Below are positions 9,218 to 16,566 of a stretch of DNA of 64,000 bases, in pieces. The notes under the pieces are model-generated. The model saw only the letters and a program-made list of their open reading frames with translations, searched no databases and was not told the DNA's origin. Origin of the DNA: Eubacterium barkeri. GTDB taxonomy: Bacteria; Bacillota; Clostridia; Eubacteriales; Eubacteriaceae. The position numbers were made by a program, and so were the translations under genes. The number at the start of each line of letters is the position of its first letter. Position 1 is the stretch's first letter. The stretch is taken from positions 1-64,000 of the forward strand of contig NZ_FNOU01000008.1 in assembly GCF_900107125.1 (NCBI RefSeq), read 5' to 3'.

Positions 9218-9561
9218 CACGAAACCAGTAGAGCAAGGGGGTGTTGCAGAGATTGCAACAACCAGTCAGTATGGTGTAATGGACGATGACCCCATGAACT
9301 GCGAGCGATGGGGCAGCTTGTTTCCGGATATCTTGATTTTGCAGAAAGACAAGCAGAACGAGAAGTGCCTATGACAATGGAAGATTGGGCAAAGCACCTC
9401 GATGGAATATTGGCATCAACGGGTGAAAATCTATTGACTGGGAATGGTTCAGTTAGTCATCTTCAGGCGATGGAGAAGGCTCAGAATGAATACAGAAATA
9501 CAGGGGAAAAACTCTTAGCAGCGTAGAACAGGACTATTTGAAAAGTATAAAGCTGTTAGAG
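9218..9561 (+). repeat. Cassette repeat copy 2: module B plus RhuM C-terminal module C
   Basis: Module B (9218-9293) again has GAGATTGCAACAACCAGT and GGTGTAATGGACGATGACC. It then jumps directly into module C in the middle of the RhuM segment (RAMGQLVSGYLDFAERQ); about 110 bases present in copies 1 and 3 are missing. One frame is open to 9526, then shifts, and the old reading SSVEQDYLKSIKLLE continues to 9561, where RhuM-like sequence stops and glyoxalase-like sequence starts in the same frame. Confidence 0.8.
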
Positions 9562-9738
9562 CATAATTGGGGACAAAGAGTTGTTCGTTTTTATGATCCG
9601 GACTATCATATTATTGAGGTTGCTGAGGATATTTCAATGGTTGTAAAACGGTTCTTTAATAATGGAATGACGGAGGAACAGGTTTCTGAGAGGATGGATG
9701 TTCCTGCGGATTATGTCAAGAGGTGTTTGAAAAGCTAA
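9562..9738 (+). pseudogene. 3' fragment of a VOC/glyoxalase-family gene joined to the repeat
   Basis: Reads HNWGQRVVRFYDPDYHIIE, then VAEDISMVVKRFFNNGMT and ERMDVPADYVKRCL. This is the C-terminal end of vicinal-oxygen-chelate family proteins, including the strand that supplies the last metal-ligand Glu. The 5' two thirds are absent and the fragment is fused in frame to RhuM module C. The intact VOC gene at 15993 has the same C-terminal architecture but is not its source, since the sequences differ widely. Confidence 0.75.
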
Positions 9739-9784
9739 CTTTTCCTTTGTCAGGAGGTCGAAACTTTGAAAGGGGTAATAGTCT

Positions 9785-10216
9785 ATGAAAATGCCGAAAG
9801 AAAATATGGATACTATGATGTTCGCTCCGTGTGGAATGAACTGCAAGGTTTGCTATAAACATTGCGATCATAAAAGGCCATGTGCCGGATGCTTGAACAG
9901 TGATAAAGGCAAGCCGGAACATTGTCGTAAGTGCAAGATAAAAGACTGCATCAAAGACAAAGGATTATCCTATTGCTTCGAGTGTTCTGATTATCCATGC
10001 AAGCTGATAAAGAATCTTGAAAAAAGTTATAATAAAAGATATCAAGCAAGCCTTATGAAAAATAGTGAGTTTGTTCGTCAATATGGGTTGGAAGCATTTA
10101 TGGAACAACAGAAAGAAAAATATACCTGTTTAAAATGTGGCGGTATTATTTCAATTCATGACAGGGAATGCAGCGAGTGTCAAGAAAAGATGGATGATGA
10201 AACGTCTGATTTATAG
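9785..10216 (+). CDS. DUF3795 cysteine-rich protein, cassette cargo gene
   Basis: A 143-residue protein with many cysteines in CxxC and CxxxC pairs (APCGMNCKVCYKHC, CAGCLNS, CRKCKIKDC, CFECSDYPC, and a C-terminal CLKCGG-x10-CSEC zinc-ribbon-like pair). This fits the DUF3795 family, common in anaerobic Firmicutes; the biochemical function is not known and metal binding is inferred from the cysteines. AAAGGGG precedes the ATG. The next gene follows after 24 bases, so both are probably co-transcribed. Confidence 0.85.
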   Translation: MKMPKENMDTMMFAPCGMNCKVCYKHCDHKRPCAGCLNSDKGKPEHCRKCKIKDCIKDKGLSYCFECSDYPCKLIKNLEKSYNKRYQASLMKNSEFVRQYGLEAFMEQQKEKYTCLKCGGIISIHDRECSECQEKMDDETSDL

Positions 10217-10240
10217 GATTTGAAGTTGTGAGGAAGAATT

Positions 10241-10780
10241 ATGAAAAGATATATTGCTTTATTAAGAGGTATTAATATAAGTGGGAAAAACAAAATTCCT
10301 ATGGCAGAATTGAAATCATGTTTTATAGAACTTGGCCACATAGATGTTTTTACATATCTCAATAGTGGAAATGTTGTTTTTTCGACTGACGAACAAAGTG
10401 AAAATGTTCTTGCAGATAAAATTAAGGTAATGATACAAGAACGCTTTGAATTGGATATTCCAGTCTTTGTTATTTCACAAGAAGAATTGAGGGACTTATT
10501 AAGTGAAGCCCCTGTTTGGTGGGGAGATGAGAACAAAGCAATATATGATAACCTGATTTTTGTCATGTTTCCTGCTGTCGCTGAAATAATAGCTGAGAAA
10601 ATAGGTAAGCCAACAAAAGAGCTGGAACAGATATGCATCTGTAAGAATGTTATTTTCTGGTCTTTTGATAGAAAGAATTATGCGAAAGCAAACTGGTGGA
10701 AAAAAACAGCAAGCACAGGAATTGGTGAGATGATTACCATTAGAACGGCGAATACGCTTAAAAAAATAGTTGGAATGTGA
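10241..10780 (+). CDS. DUF1697 family protein, cassette cargo gene
   Basis: The N-terminus YIALLRGINISGKNKIPM, followed by TYLNSGNVVF, is the hallmark of DUF1697, a family of about 180 residues of unknown function found as scattered accessory genes in soil and gut bacteria. The length of 179 residues is typical and the gene is intact. GAGGAAG precedes the ATG. It shares the cassette with the DUF3795 gene, and repeat module A begins about 50 bases after its stop. Confidence 0.92.
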   Translation: MKRYIALLRGINISGKNKIPMAELKSCFIELGHIDVFTYLNSGNVVFSTDEQSENVLADKIKVMIQERFELDIPVFVISQEELRDLLSEAPVWWGDENKAIYDNLIFVMFPAVAEIIAEKIGKPTKELEQICICKNVIFWSFDRKNYAKANWWKKTASTGIGEMITIRTANTLKKIVGM

Positions 10781-10828
10781 TTTTTAAGGGCATCCAATTT
10801 ATCGAGATATTTATGGGAATAAAACTCA

Positions 10829-11050
10829 TTGCCTGTTCCCCTATAAACAGACCTTTTTTGAAAATACCGTTGACCGATTACCAAGCGAAGAACAGAAAAC
10901 AGTATGAAAATGCCCTGAATTGCCCTTGACTGATTTACTGAAATATGAGGATTTTCTAAAATTTTGTCTTTGACATGCTTATGCAAAACCAGTAGAGAAA
11001 GGGGGAGAGATTGCAACAACCAGTTAGTATGGTGTAATGGACGATGCCCC
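10829..11050 (+). repeat. Cassette repeat modules A and B, copy 2 of A and 3 of B
   Basis: The most complete A module starts with GCCTGTTCCCCTATAAACAG at 10831, runs through AAGCGAAGAACAGAAAACAG and ends with CTTATGCAAAACCAGTAGAG. It passes directly into module B (GAGATTGCAACAACCAGTTA, GGTGTAATGGACGATG). Here A, B and C are contiguous, which gives the unit order A-B-C. Confidence 0.82.
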
Positions 11051-11066
11051 CCGAAAGAATTAGGCG

Positions 11067-11456
11067 GTGGCGGATACTGAAAAAAATTTTATGGGTTTGA
11101 TGACTTTTTCAGGAGACCAGCCAACACTCCGTGAAGCAAAGGGTGCAAAGCATTATCTGGATGAAAAAGAGCTTCGTGCAATGGGACAGCTCGTTTCCGG
11201 ATATCTTGATTTTGCAGAGAGACAGGCAGAAAGGAAAGTGCCTATGACAATGGAAGATTGGGCAAAGCACTTCGATGGCATTTTGACCTCCACGGGAGAA
11301 AATCTTCTCACTGGGAATGGTTCAGTCAGCCACTTACAGGCGATGGAGAAGGCGCAGACGGAGTATAGAAAATACAAAGCGAAAGCATTAAGCAGTGTTG
11401 AGCAGGATTATTTGGATAGTATAAAGCTGTTGGAGAAAAAAGGCAAAAAGAAATAG
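11067..11456 (+). pseudogene. C-terminal fragment of a RhuM-family protein (module C, best copy)
   Basis: An open frame of 129 codons matches only the C-terminal third of virulence RhuM-family proteins (FMGLMTFSGDQPTLREA, then SGYLDFAERQAERKVPM, LTGNGSVSHLQAMEKA and LDSIKLLEKKGKKK). The rest of the RhuM protein, including its N-terminal domain, is absent. GTG 11067 has no ribosome site, so I treat it as a remnant. A GTTCGGGAATTCCGAAC palindrome follows the stop at 11467-11483. Confidence 0.75.
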
Positions 11457-11466
11457 TATTTCAGTT

Positions 11467-11483
11467 GTTCGGGAATTCCGAAC
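11467..11483. repeat. Short perfect palindrome after the RhuM remnant
   Basis: GTTCGGGAATTCCGAAC reads as two 8-base arms around a central base. It sits 10 bases after the RhuM stop and lacks a T-run for a terminator. It may be part of the ancestral RhuM 3' end. I did not see it after the other copies. Confidence 0.4.
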
Positions 11484-11561
11484 AACTGTATGGTTGAAAA
11501 TGATAAATTTGAAGTTGTCAATCAAGATTATCGGTATTAGGCTCAAGGAGGTTAACTATAA

Positions 11562-11909
11562 ATGTTTAATGAGATTTGTATATATGAAGCCAAGATTGAA
11601 AAACAAGATGAAATCGAACAGTTAATGAAAGAAGTTGCTGATTTTTATATGGCTCAAGATGGGGTTGTTGAAGTGAAATATATAAAGAGAACACATCGGC
11701 AAGCAGATTTTAACGCGGTAAAAGAAGGTGAATTGCCTATTCGTTTAACCCGTAATATAGGGAAAGTAACTTATGTCCTACACTGGACGTTACGAGATGA
11801 GGAAACTCATGCGTGTGTTTCCAAACTTGGTTTGGAGATGTTTTACAAACGTTGGAATAGATGTTTAACCACTATGCCAAAGATAATATTAGGTGAAAAT
11901 ATCGTGTGA
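11562..11909 (+). CDS. Putative ABM-like (dimeric alpha/beta barrel) protein, cassette cargo gene
   Basis: A 115-residue protein with the beta-alpha-beta-beta pattern of antibiotic-biosynthesis-monooxygenase-like domains: an N-terminal strand (EICIYEAKI), a helix (EIEQLMKEVADFYMA), then a central strand (VVEVKYIKR) and a C-terminal LHWTLRDEE strand. AAGGAGG sits 9 bases before the ATG. No signal peptide or metal motif is visible. The family call rests on pattern and length only. It is the sole cargo between RhuM copy 3 and the next A module. Confidence 0.5.
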   Translation: MFNEICIYEAKIEKQDEIEQLMKEVADFYMAQDGVVEVKYIKRTHRQADFNAVKEGELPIRLTRNIGKVTYVLHWTLRDEETHACVSKLGLEMFYKRWNRCLTTMPKIILGENIV

Positions 11910-11981
11910 CAAAATGAACATAACTGGCACACGACCAAATCCCGATTTACAGTGATGACCGTTATTACAATAAATGGCATC

Positions 11982-12207
11982 GCCTGTTCCCCTATAAACA
12001 GACCTTTTTTTGAAAATGCCGTTGACCGATTACCAAGCGAAGAACAGAAAACAGTATGAAAATGCCCTGAATTACCCTTGACCGATTTACTGAAATATGA
12101 GGATTTTCTAAAAATTTTGTCTTTGACATGTTTATGCAAAACTAGTAGAGAAAGGGGGGAGAGATTGCAACAACCAGTCAGTATGGTGTAATGGACGATG
12201 CCCCTTG
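11982..12207 (+). repeat. Cassette repeat modules A and B, copy 3 of A and 4 of B
   Basis: Starts with GCCTGTTCCCCTATAAACAG at 11982, with the body almost identical to the copy at 10829. It is followed by GAGATTGCAACAACCAGTCA and GGTGTAATGGACGATGCCCC, then stops at about 12207 without module C. The cargo gene for a sugar acetyltransferase starts 56 bases later. Confidence 0.82.
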
Positions 12208-12262
12208 AAATAGTAATTGTTCCAACGGAAAATTATATATTTGAAGCTTACGGAGTGAAGAT

Positions 12263-12847
12263 ATGACTGAAAAAGAAAAAATGCTTGCAGGGTTAGAATA
12301 TGATTGTGGCGATAAAGAATTACTGGCAATGTGGCATAATGCTAAAGATTTGGTAAGAGAATATAATCGCTTACCTTCTGAAAATTTAGAGGATAAAGAG
12401 GCATTATTGAGAAACTTATTAGGTGGGTTTGGGAAAAATCTTTGGATTACACCACCCTATTATGTCGATTATGGAAAGAATATATTTTTTGGTGATAATT
12501 GCGAAGTAAATATGAATTGTACTTTTTTAGATGATAATCGTATTAAAATAGGAAACAATGCTCTCATTGCCCCAAATGTCCAGATATACACAGCTTTTCA
12601 TCCCCAAAATGCAATCGCAAGATTTGGAGAGCCTAAGGAAGATGGTTCCTTTGCATTTTGTAAAACAATCACTGCTCCTGTAGTCATTGGTGATAATGTT
12701 TGGATAGGTGGTGGCGTGGTTATTTTACCTGGAGTTAGAATCGGAAACAATGTTGTAATCGGAGCAGGAAGTGTCGTTACAAAGGATATTCCAGATAATG
12801 TGGTAGCTGTTGGAAATCCATGTAGAATAATTCAAGCAAATGTCTAA
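12263..12847 (+). CDS. Sugar O-acetyltransferase of the Maa/LacA type, cassette cargo gene
   Basis: Trimeric left-handed beta-helix acetyltransferase that uses acetyl-CoA to acetylate a sugar. At 194 residues it shows the N-terminal Maa domain (MTEKEKMLAGLEYDCGD) and hexapeptide turns (IKIGNNALIAPNVQIYTAFH, with the catalytic His of TAFHP). It ends VGNPCRIIQ, as these enzymes do. GGAGTGAAG precedes the ATG. The sugar cannot be read from sequence. It is a complete gene between repeat modules B and A. Confidence 0.93.
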   Translation: MTEKEKMLAGLEYDCGDKELLAMWHNAKDLVREYNRLPSENLEDKEALLRNLLGGFGKNLWITPPYYVDYGKNIFFGDNCEVNMNCTFLDDNRIKIGNNALIAPNVQIYTAFHPQNAIARFGEPKEDGSFAFCKTITAPVVIGDNVWIGGGVVILPGVRIGNNVVIGAGSVVTKDIPDNVVAVGNPCRIIQANV

Positions 12848-12888
12848 CTTCAGATTGGCAACAACAACTCATCTAAGGAATATATGGT

Positions 12889-12917
12889 CTTTGCCTGTTC
12901 CGCTATGAACAGAACCC
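12889..12917 (+). repeat. Cassette repeat module A, 5' remnant (copy 4)
   Basis: TTTGCCTGTTCCGCTATGAA followed by CAGAACCCTG matches the first 25 bases or so of module A (GCCTGTTCCCCTATAAACAG) with a few changes, 42 bases after the acetyltransferase stop. The rest of the module is gone. Its position keeps the order cargo, then A. Confidence 0.6.
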
Positions 12918-13006
12918 TGTTTTTAAAACCTGGTTTACACGGTTGGAACAAAAAAGAAAACAAAGGAATCGAAAGGATAAATATGAATGTATGGAGGAAA
13001 GGATCT

Positions 13007-13705
13007 ATGAAAATTGTAATGATACATGGACAAAATCATAAAGGCAGTACCTATCATATGGGAAGAATTCTTGCCGAAAAGCTGACGGATAACACAAACA
13101 TCACAGAATTTTTCCTCCCGCGTGATATGCCACACTTCTGCATTGGTTGCTACTCCTGTATTGAGGATGAAACAAAATGTCCGTATTGGAAAAAGAAAAT
13201 AGTTATGCTTGAAGCGATGGAAGAAGCGGACTTGTTCATCTTCACGTCACCGAATTATTGCCTTGGGCCATCAGGGGCAATGAAGTCATTTCTTGATTTA
13301 CTGTTTGATTGTTGGATGGTTCACCGTCCAAAGGAGTGGATGTTCAGTAAACGTGCGGTTGTACTGACAGCATCAGCGGGTGCATCCTGCAAGAAGGCGA
13401 TTCGGCCGATTAAGGATTCACTGTTCTATTGGGGGGTGCCGTATATAAAAACCTACGGTCTTGCCATACAGGCAGCAAATTGGGGGATGGTGAAACCGGA
13501 AAGAAAAGTGAAAATCGAAGATGATTTATCCCGCCTTGCCGGAAAAATTGATTGTTCGAAACCGCCTCGTGTCAGCCTCAGGACAAAATTTATGTTTAAC
13601 ATCATGAAAATGACCCATGAAAAGGGTTGGGATTCCTCTCCCCGGGAAAAGGAATATTGGGAGGAACGCGGCTGGCTCAGAAAGAAAAGACCATGGCATA
13701 AATGA
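13007..13705 (+). CDS. Flavodoxin-like NAD(P)H-dependent reductase, cassette cargo gene
   Basis: FMN-binding NADPH-dependent reductase-like protein of 232 residues. The phosphate-binding loop after strand 1 is MIHGQNHKGSTYHMG, followed by the cysteine motif CIGCYSCIEDETKCPYW that marks clostridial members, and SPNYCLGPSGAMKSFLD, the second flavin loop. I chose ATG 13007 (GGAGGAAAGG upstream); the upstream open frame begins inside repeat remnant A4 and is not part of the gene. The substrate is unknown. Confidence 0.85.
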   Translation: MKIVMIHGQNHKGSTYHMGRILAEKLTDNTNITEFFLPRDMPHFCIGCYSCIEDETKCPYWKKKIVMLEAMEEADLFIFTSPNYCLGPSGAMKSFLDLLFDCWMVHRPKEWMFSKRAVVLTASAGASCKKAIRPIKDSLFYWGVPYIKTYGLAIQAANWGMVKPERKVKIEDDLSRLAGKIDCSKPPRVSLRTKFMFNIMKMTHEKGWDSSPREKEYWEERGWLRKKRPWHK

Positions 13706-13785
13706 AAAATCCCCCCATGGTATTTGAATGCTAAAACGAATTGGTTAGAACATGATGCGGTGCAGGAAGATACGAGGAGAATTTG

Positions 13786-14131
13786 TTATGGATAATCATG
13801 ACGAAATTTTGTAGTCTTGATGGTGTTACCGCTATTGGATACGGTTAAAGGAAAAATTCCTATGGAATATAAAAAAATTTAAGCGTGAGGTTGATGAGGA
13901 ATATTTCTTTGAAGCACTGACAAGCGAAGGAAAACGTAAAGCACTACCCGAAGCCCTTGATTATTTTGGAAAATTGACTATATTGACAATAGTCATTCCA
14001 ACGTAATCAAAGGTGAATGGCATTTTTTATGGGTTCTTGAGGGAATGGCGATACAGGATGTTACAGTAAAGGATGACGGGAAGTGGGCGGTTAATTTTGA
14101 TTTATATGCCGAGCGCATCGGATGTGCGTAG
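13786..14131 (+). pseudogene. Decayed small gene of unassigned family
   Basis: Starts with ATG 13786 after GAGGAGAA. It reads in pieces through several frameshifts: KFKREVDEEYFFEALTSEG, then GEWHFLWVLEGMAIQDVTV and KWAVNFDLYAERIG, ending near 14131. The GEWHFxWVLEG stretch resembles small cone/barrel-fold proteins (SnoaL-like or similar), but I cannot settle the family. It lies in a 500-base gap without intact genes. Confidence 0.45.
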
Positions 14132-14201
14132 TGGGGTTTTTTGCTGGATATTTCAGATAAATAATGGTATGGTGTAGGGAGATGAAGGCGGTGAGAAAAA
14201 A

Positions 14202-14822
14202 ATGAAGAAAGCCCTTGAATTTGATGCGATTCTCTTGAAAAAACCAGAGATGGATGCAGCATATGTCGAAGTACCCTTTGATATTAAAGCAATCTTTGGG
14301 AAATCCCGGCTATTGGTACACGCAACCTTTGACGGAGAGCCCTACGATGGGCAAGTGGTGAAGATGGGGACACCCAGCCATCTTATCGGGGTCCGAAAGG
14401 ATATCCGCTTAAAGATTGGCAAGCAGCCTGGGGACTCGATCCATGTGACCCTGGAAGAGCGTGAGAAACCAAAGCCCGCCTTCACCTCGGTGGAGGAATA
14501 TATCGCAAGCTACAGCGGGGATATCAAAAAGCGGATGGAAATACTGCGACAGATTATTTTAGAGTGCTCTCCGGAAATTACCGAGAAAATTTCCTGGGGA
14601 ATGGCAACCTTTGTCCTCAACGGAAATCTGGTACATTTTTCCGGTCAAAAAAGACACTTGGGTTTTTACCCGACCCCCAGCGCCATTGACGCCTTTAAAG
14701 ATCGCCTGGAGGATTATAACTATTCCAAGGGGGCCATACAACTGCCCTATAATAAGCCCATGCCCTATGAATTACTCCGTCAGATCACACAGTTCAGGGT
14801 ACAGGAGCAAAAACGGAAATAA
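14202..14822 (+). CDS. DUF1905-DUF1801 two-domain protein (YdeI-like)
   Basis: The first 95 residues match DUF1905 ([44 protein letters not shown]), a small beta-barrel. Residues 100-206 match DUF1801 ([45 protein letters not shown]). Fusions of these two domains are common in Firmicutes. DUF1801 is the fold seen in YdhG/YdeI proteins; biochemical function is unknown. GGCGGTGAG precedes the ATG. GC content is already higher than in the array. Confidence 0.9.
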   Translation: MKKALEFDAILLKKPEMDAAYVEVPFDIKAIFGKSRLLVHATFDGEPYDGQVVKMGTPSHLIGVRKDIRLKIGKQPGDSIHVTLEEREKPKPAFTSVEEYIASYSGDIKKRMEILRQIILECSPEITEKISWGMATFVLNGNLVHFSGQKRHLGFYPTPSAIDAFKDRLEDYNYSKGAIQLPYNKPMPYELLRQITQFRVQEQKRK

Positions 14823-15026
14823 TACACTAAAAGATATCCCCTTTTTTCTACCCCTGGGCCGTAGAAGTGTAAAAGCCATGGATAAAGGATAGAATAGTGA
14901 TAAAATCCAGTGAATAAAAGGGGATGACAGGCACGATGTCATTAAAATATGCGATGCAAGTGTTGCTTTCTTGTCATTTTTTTAAAAATCCTGTAATGTT
15001 GGATCAACAAGAAAAAGGTGGAATCA

Positions 15027-15689
15027 ATGAAGTTTAGTGAACAAATCAGACGGATTCGAACAGAAAATGAGTTGACACAGGAACAACTTGCGGAACAGTT
15101 AGGTGTTTCCAGACAAGCGATTTCGAATTGGGAAAACAATCGAAACCTGCCCGATATCGAGATTCTAATTTCGATTACTAAAATTTTCCACCTTTCCCTT
15201 GATTATCTAATTTTAGGAGATGATGGTATGGGAAATATGGCAAAAAAGCTAGTAAAAGATGGCAGCGAAAATCGCCGGGCAAAGATGAATTTAATCAGTA
15301 TCAGTATCGGTGCTGCATTATTATTTTTAGGCATTGCCTGTATTGGGATTAAGGCGGTATCCGTTGAGTATGTTGATGCGGCTGGTGTTTTACATGAGAA
15401 TTTCTTTTTATTGCCAATGGGGTTTTTATTCCTTTTCAGTGGTTTTATCGTATTTTTGGTTACAGGAATACGAAATATCGTTTCAGGATTTTCGGATTCA
15501 TCGAAATCCACTGGCGGTCAGCGCTTCTTTTACATAGGGCTTTGTTTGGGGGTGGTCCTGTTATGTACAGGAGGCTTCTTAATTCTTTTGGCAGTCAATG
15601 CTGAAACTTCAACGGGAATACTTGGGATTGCCGTTATACTCGGTGGAGGCGGGTGTTTTATTGCAGCTTTACGTTCCTGGCGCCATTAG
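15027..15689 (+). CDS. XRE-family regulator with four membrane segments
   Basis: Membrane-anchored transcription regulator of 220 residues. An HTH_3 domain covers residues 5-60 (RTENELTQEQLAEQLGVSRQ, AISNWENNRNLPDIE). Four hydrophobic segments follow from about residue 90 to the end. ATG 15027 is chosen because AAGGTGG ends six bases upstream; an in-frame GTG lies three codons earlier. HTH proteins with membrane tails are frequent in clostridia and are thought to sense envelope stress; here the signal and target are unknown. The gene is monocistronic. Confidence 0.88.
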   Translation: MKFSEQIRRIRTENELTQEQLAEQLGVSRQAISNWENNRNLPDIEILISITKIFHLSLDYLILGDDGMGNMAKKLVKDGSENRRAKMNLISISIGAALLFLGIACIGIKAVSVEYVDAAGVLHENFFLLPMGFLFLFSGFIVFLVTGIRNIVSGFSDSSKSTGGQRFFYIGLCLGVVLLCTGGFLILLAVNAETSTGILGIAVILGGGGCFIAALRSWRH

Positions 15690-15896
15690 CTGCTTGAGGG
15701 GCGATGCAGTTGGATATCTATGGAGAACATGTCTTTATGTGGGTGTCAATGATCCAATCCAGGGGTATACACGCAAGTGCCTTAAACTTAAATATGTATG
15801 CTACGATTATAGCAATCAAATGGTTCTGTATGGATATCGGATTTTGATAATGGCTGGTTTAACGGCAGCCATGAAATTTCACCATAAAAAATCATT

Positions 15897-15947
15897 CAAA
15901 TCCCCATTACCAATGTGCTTGAAACACAGGTATGGGGATTTGTTTTT
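15897..15947 (+). terminator. Rho-independent terminator after the XRE gene
   Basis: Perfect 11-bp arms CAAATCCCCAT (15897-15907) and ATGGGGATTTG (15932-15942), with an inner TGTG/CACA pairing, are followed by TTTTT. It lies in a 300-base gap that otherwise holds no gene; TATAAT at 15952-15957 right after it may be the -10 of the next gene. Confidence 0.8.
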
Positions 15948-15992
15948 GTGCTATAATGAAAAAAACTAAAAATTGATGGGGAGGGATATGCG

Positions 15993-16475
15993 GTGAAATT
16001 TAAATTACCCTTATTAGCGGTACAGAATGTTGACGTATCCAAAAAATTCTATCAGAGGTTCTTTGACCAGGATGTCGTCATGGATTTGGGGAAGAATGTC
16101 ACCTTTAGCGGGGGCTTTGCCATTCAGGAGGATTTCCCGTGGCTGACGGATATTGATCCGGCGTCGGTGGTGTCAAAATCCCATAATATGGAATTGTATT
16201 TTGAGGTTGAGGATTTCGATGCATTTTTAAAACGCTTAGAAGGGCAGGAGTCCATCGTCTATGTCCATCCCCCTAAAAAACACGAATGGCAGCAGCGGGT
16301 CCTTCGGATTTATGATCCGGATGGCCATATGATTGAGATTGGGGAGTCCATGGCGGTCATAGCCAGGCGCTATCTGGACCAGGGGCTTTCCGTTGAAGCG
16401 GTCTCTGAAATCATTCAGCACCCGGTCAGTTTTGTGGAGGGGTGTGCCAGGGATGATGGTGTAGCTATAGAATGA
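15993..16475 (+). CDS. VOC-family (glyoxalase/bleomycin resistance-like) protein
   Basis: A 160-residue vicinal-oxygen-chelate protein built of two beta-alpha-beta-beta-beta units (LPLLAVQNVDVSKKFYQRFF; later MELYFEVEDFDAFLKRL and RIYDPDGHMIEIGES). Metal-ligand positions are partly kept (E of MIEIGE). A GTG start is used: GGGGAGGG ends seven bases before it, and the near ATG at 15988 meets a stop at once. VOC proteins of this size range from lyases to antibiotic-binding proteins; the substrate is unknown. Confidence 0.85.
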   Translation: MKFKLPLLAVQNVDVSKKFYQRFFDQDVVMDLGKNVTFSGGFAIQEDFPWLTDIDPASVVSKSHNMELYFEVEDFDAFLKRLEGQESIVYVHPPKKHEWQQRVLRIYDPDGHMIEIGESMAVIARRYLDQGLSVEAVSEIIQHPVSFVEGCARDDGVAIE

Positions 16476-16566
16476 TGGCATTCAAAATATATACGATGAT
16501 CTGAAAAAGAAATTCAATACTAGTAAGAAAGGGATCACCACATTGTATTGGAGGAAATAGCAACGC

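Noticed and set aside
11067..11456. Functional small RhuM-like protein
   Set aside because: Only the C-terminal third of the family is present, the GTG has no ribosome site, and the same piece occurs twice more in broken form.
6957..13000. Integron with attC sites
   Set aside because: No integron integrase is in the window and the repeats are long and gene-like, not short hairpin sites with RYYYAAC cores.
12884..13006. Upstream extension of the flavodoxin-like gene
   Set aside because: The open frame starts inside a repeat remnant and lacks a ribosome site, while ATG 13007 has GGAGGAAAGG and begins exactly at the first beta strand of the fold.
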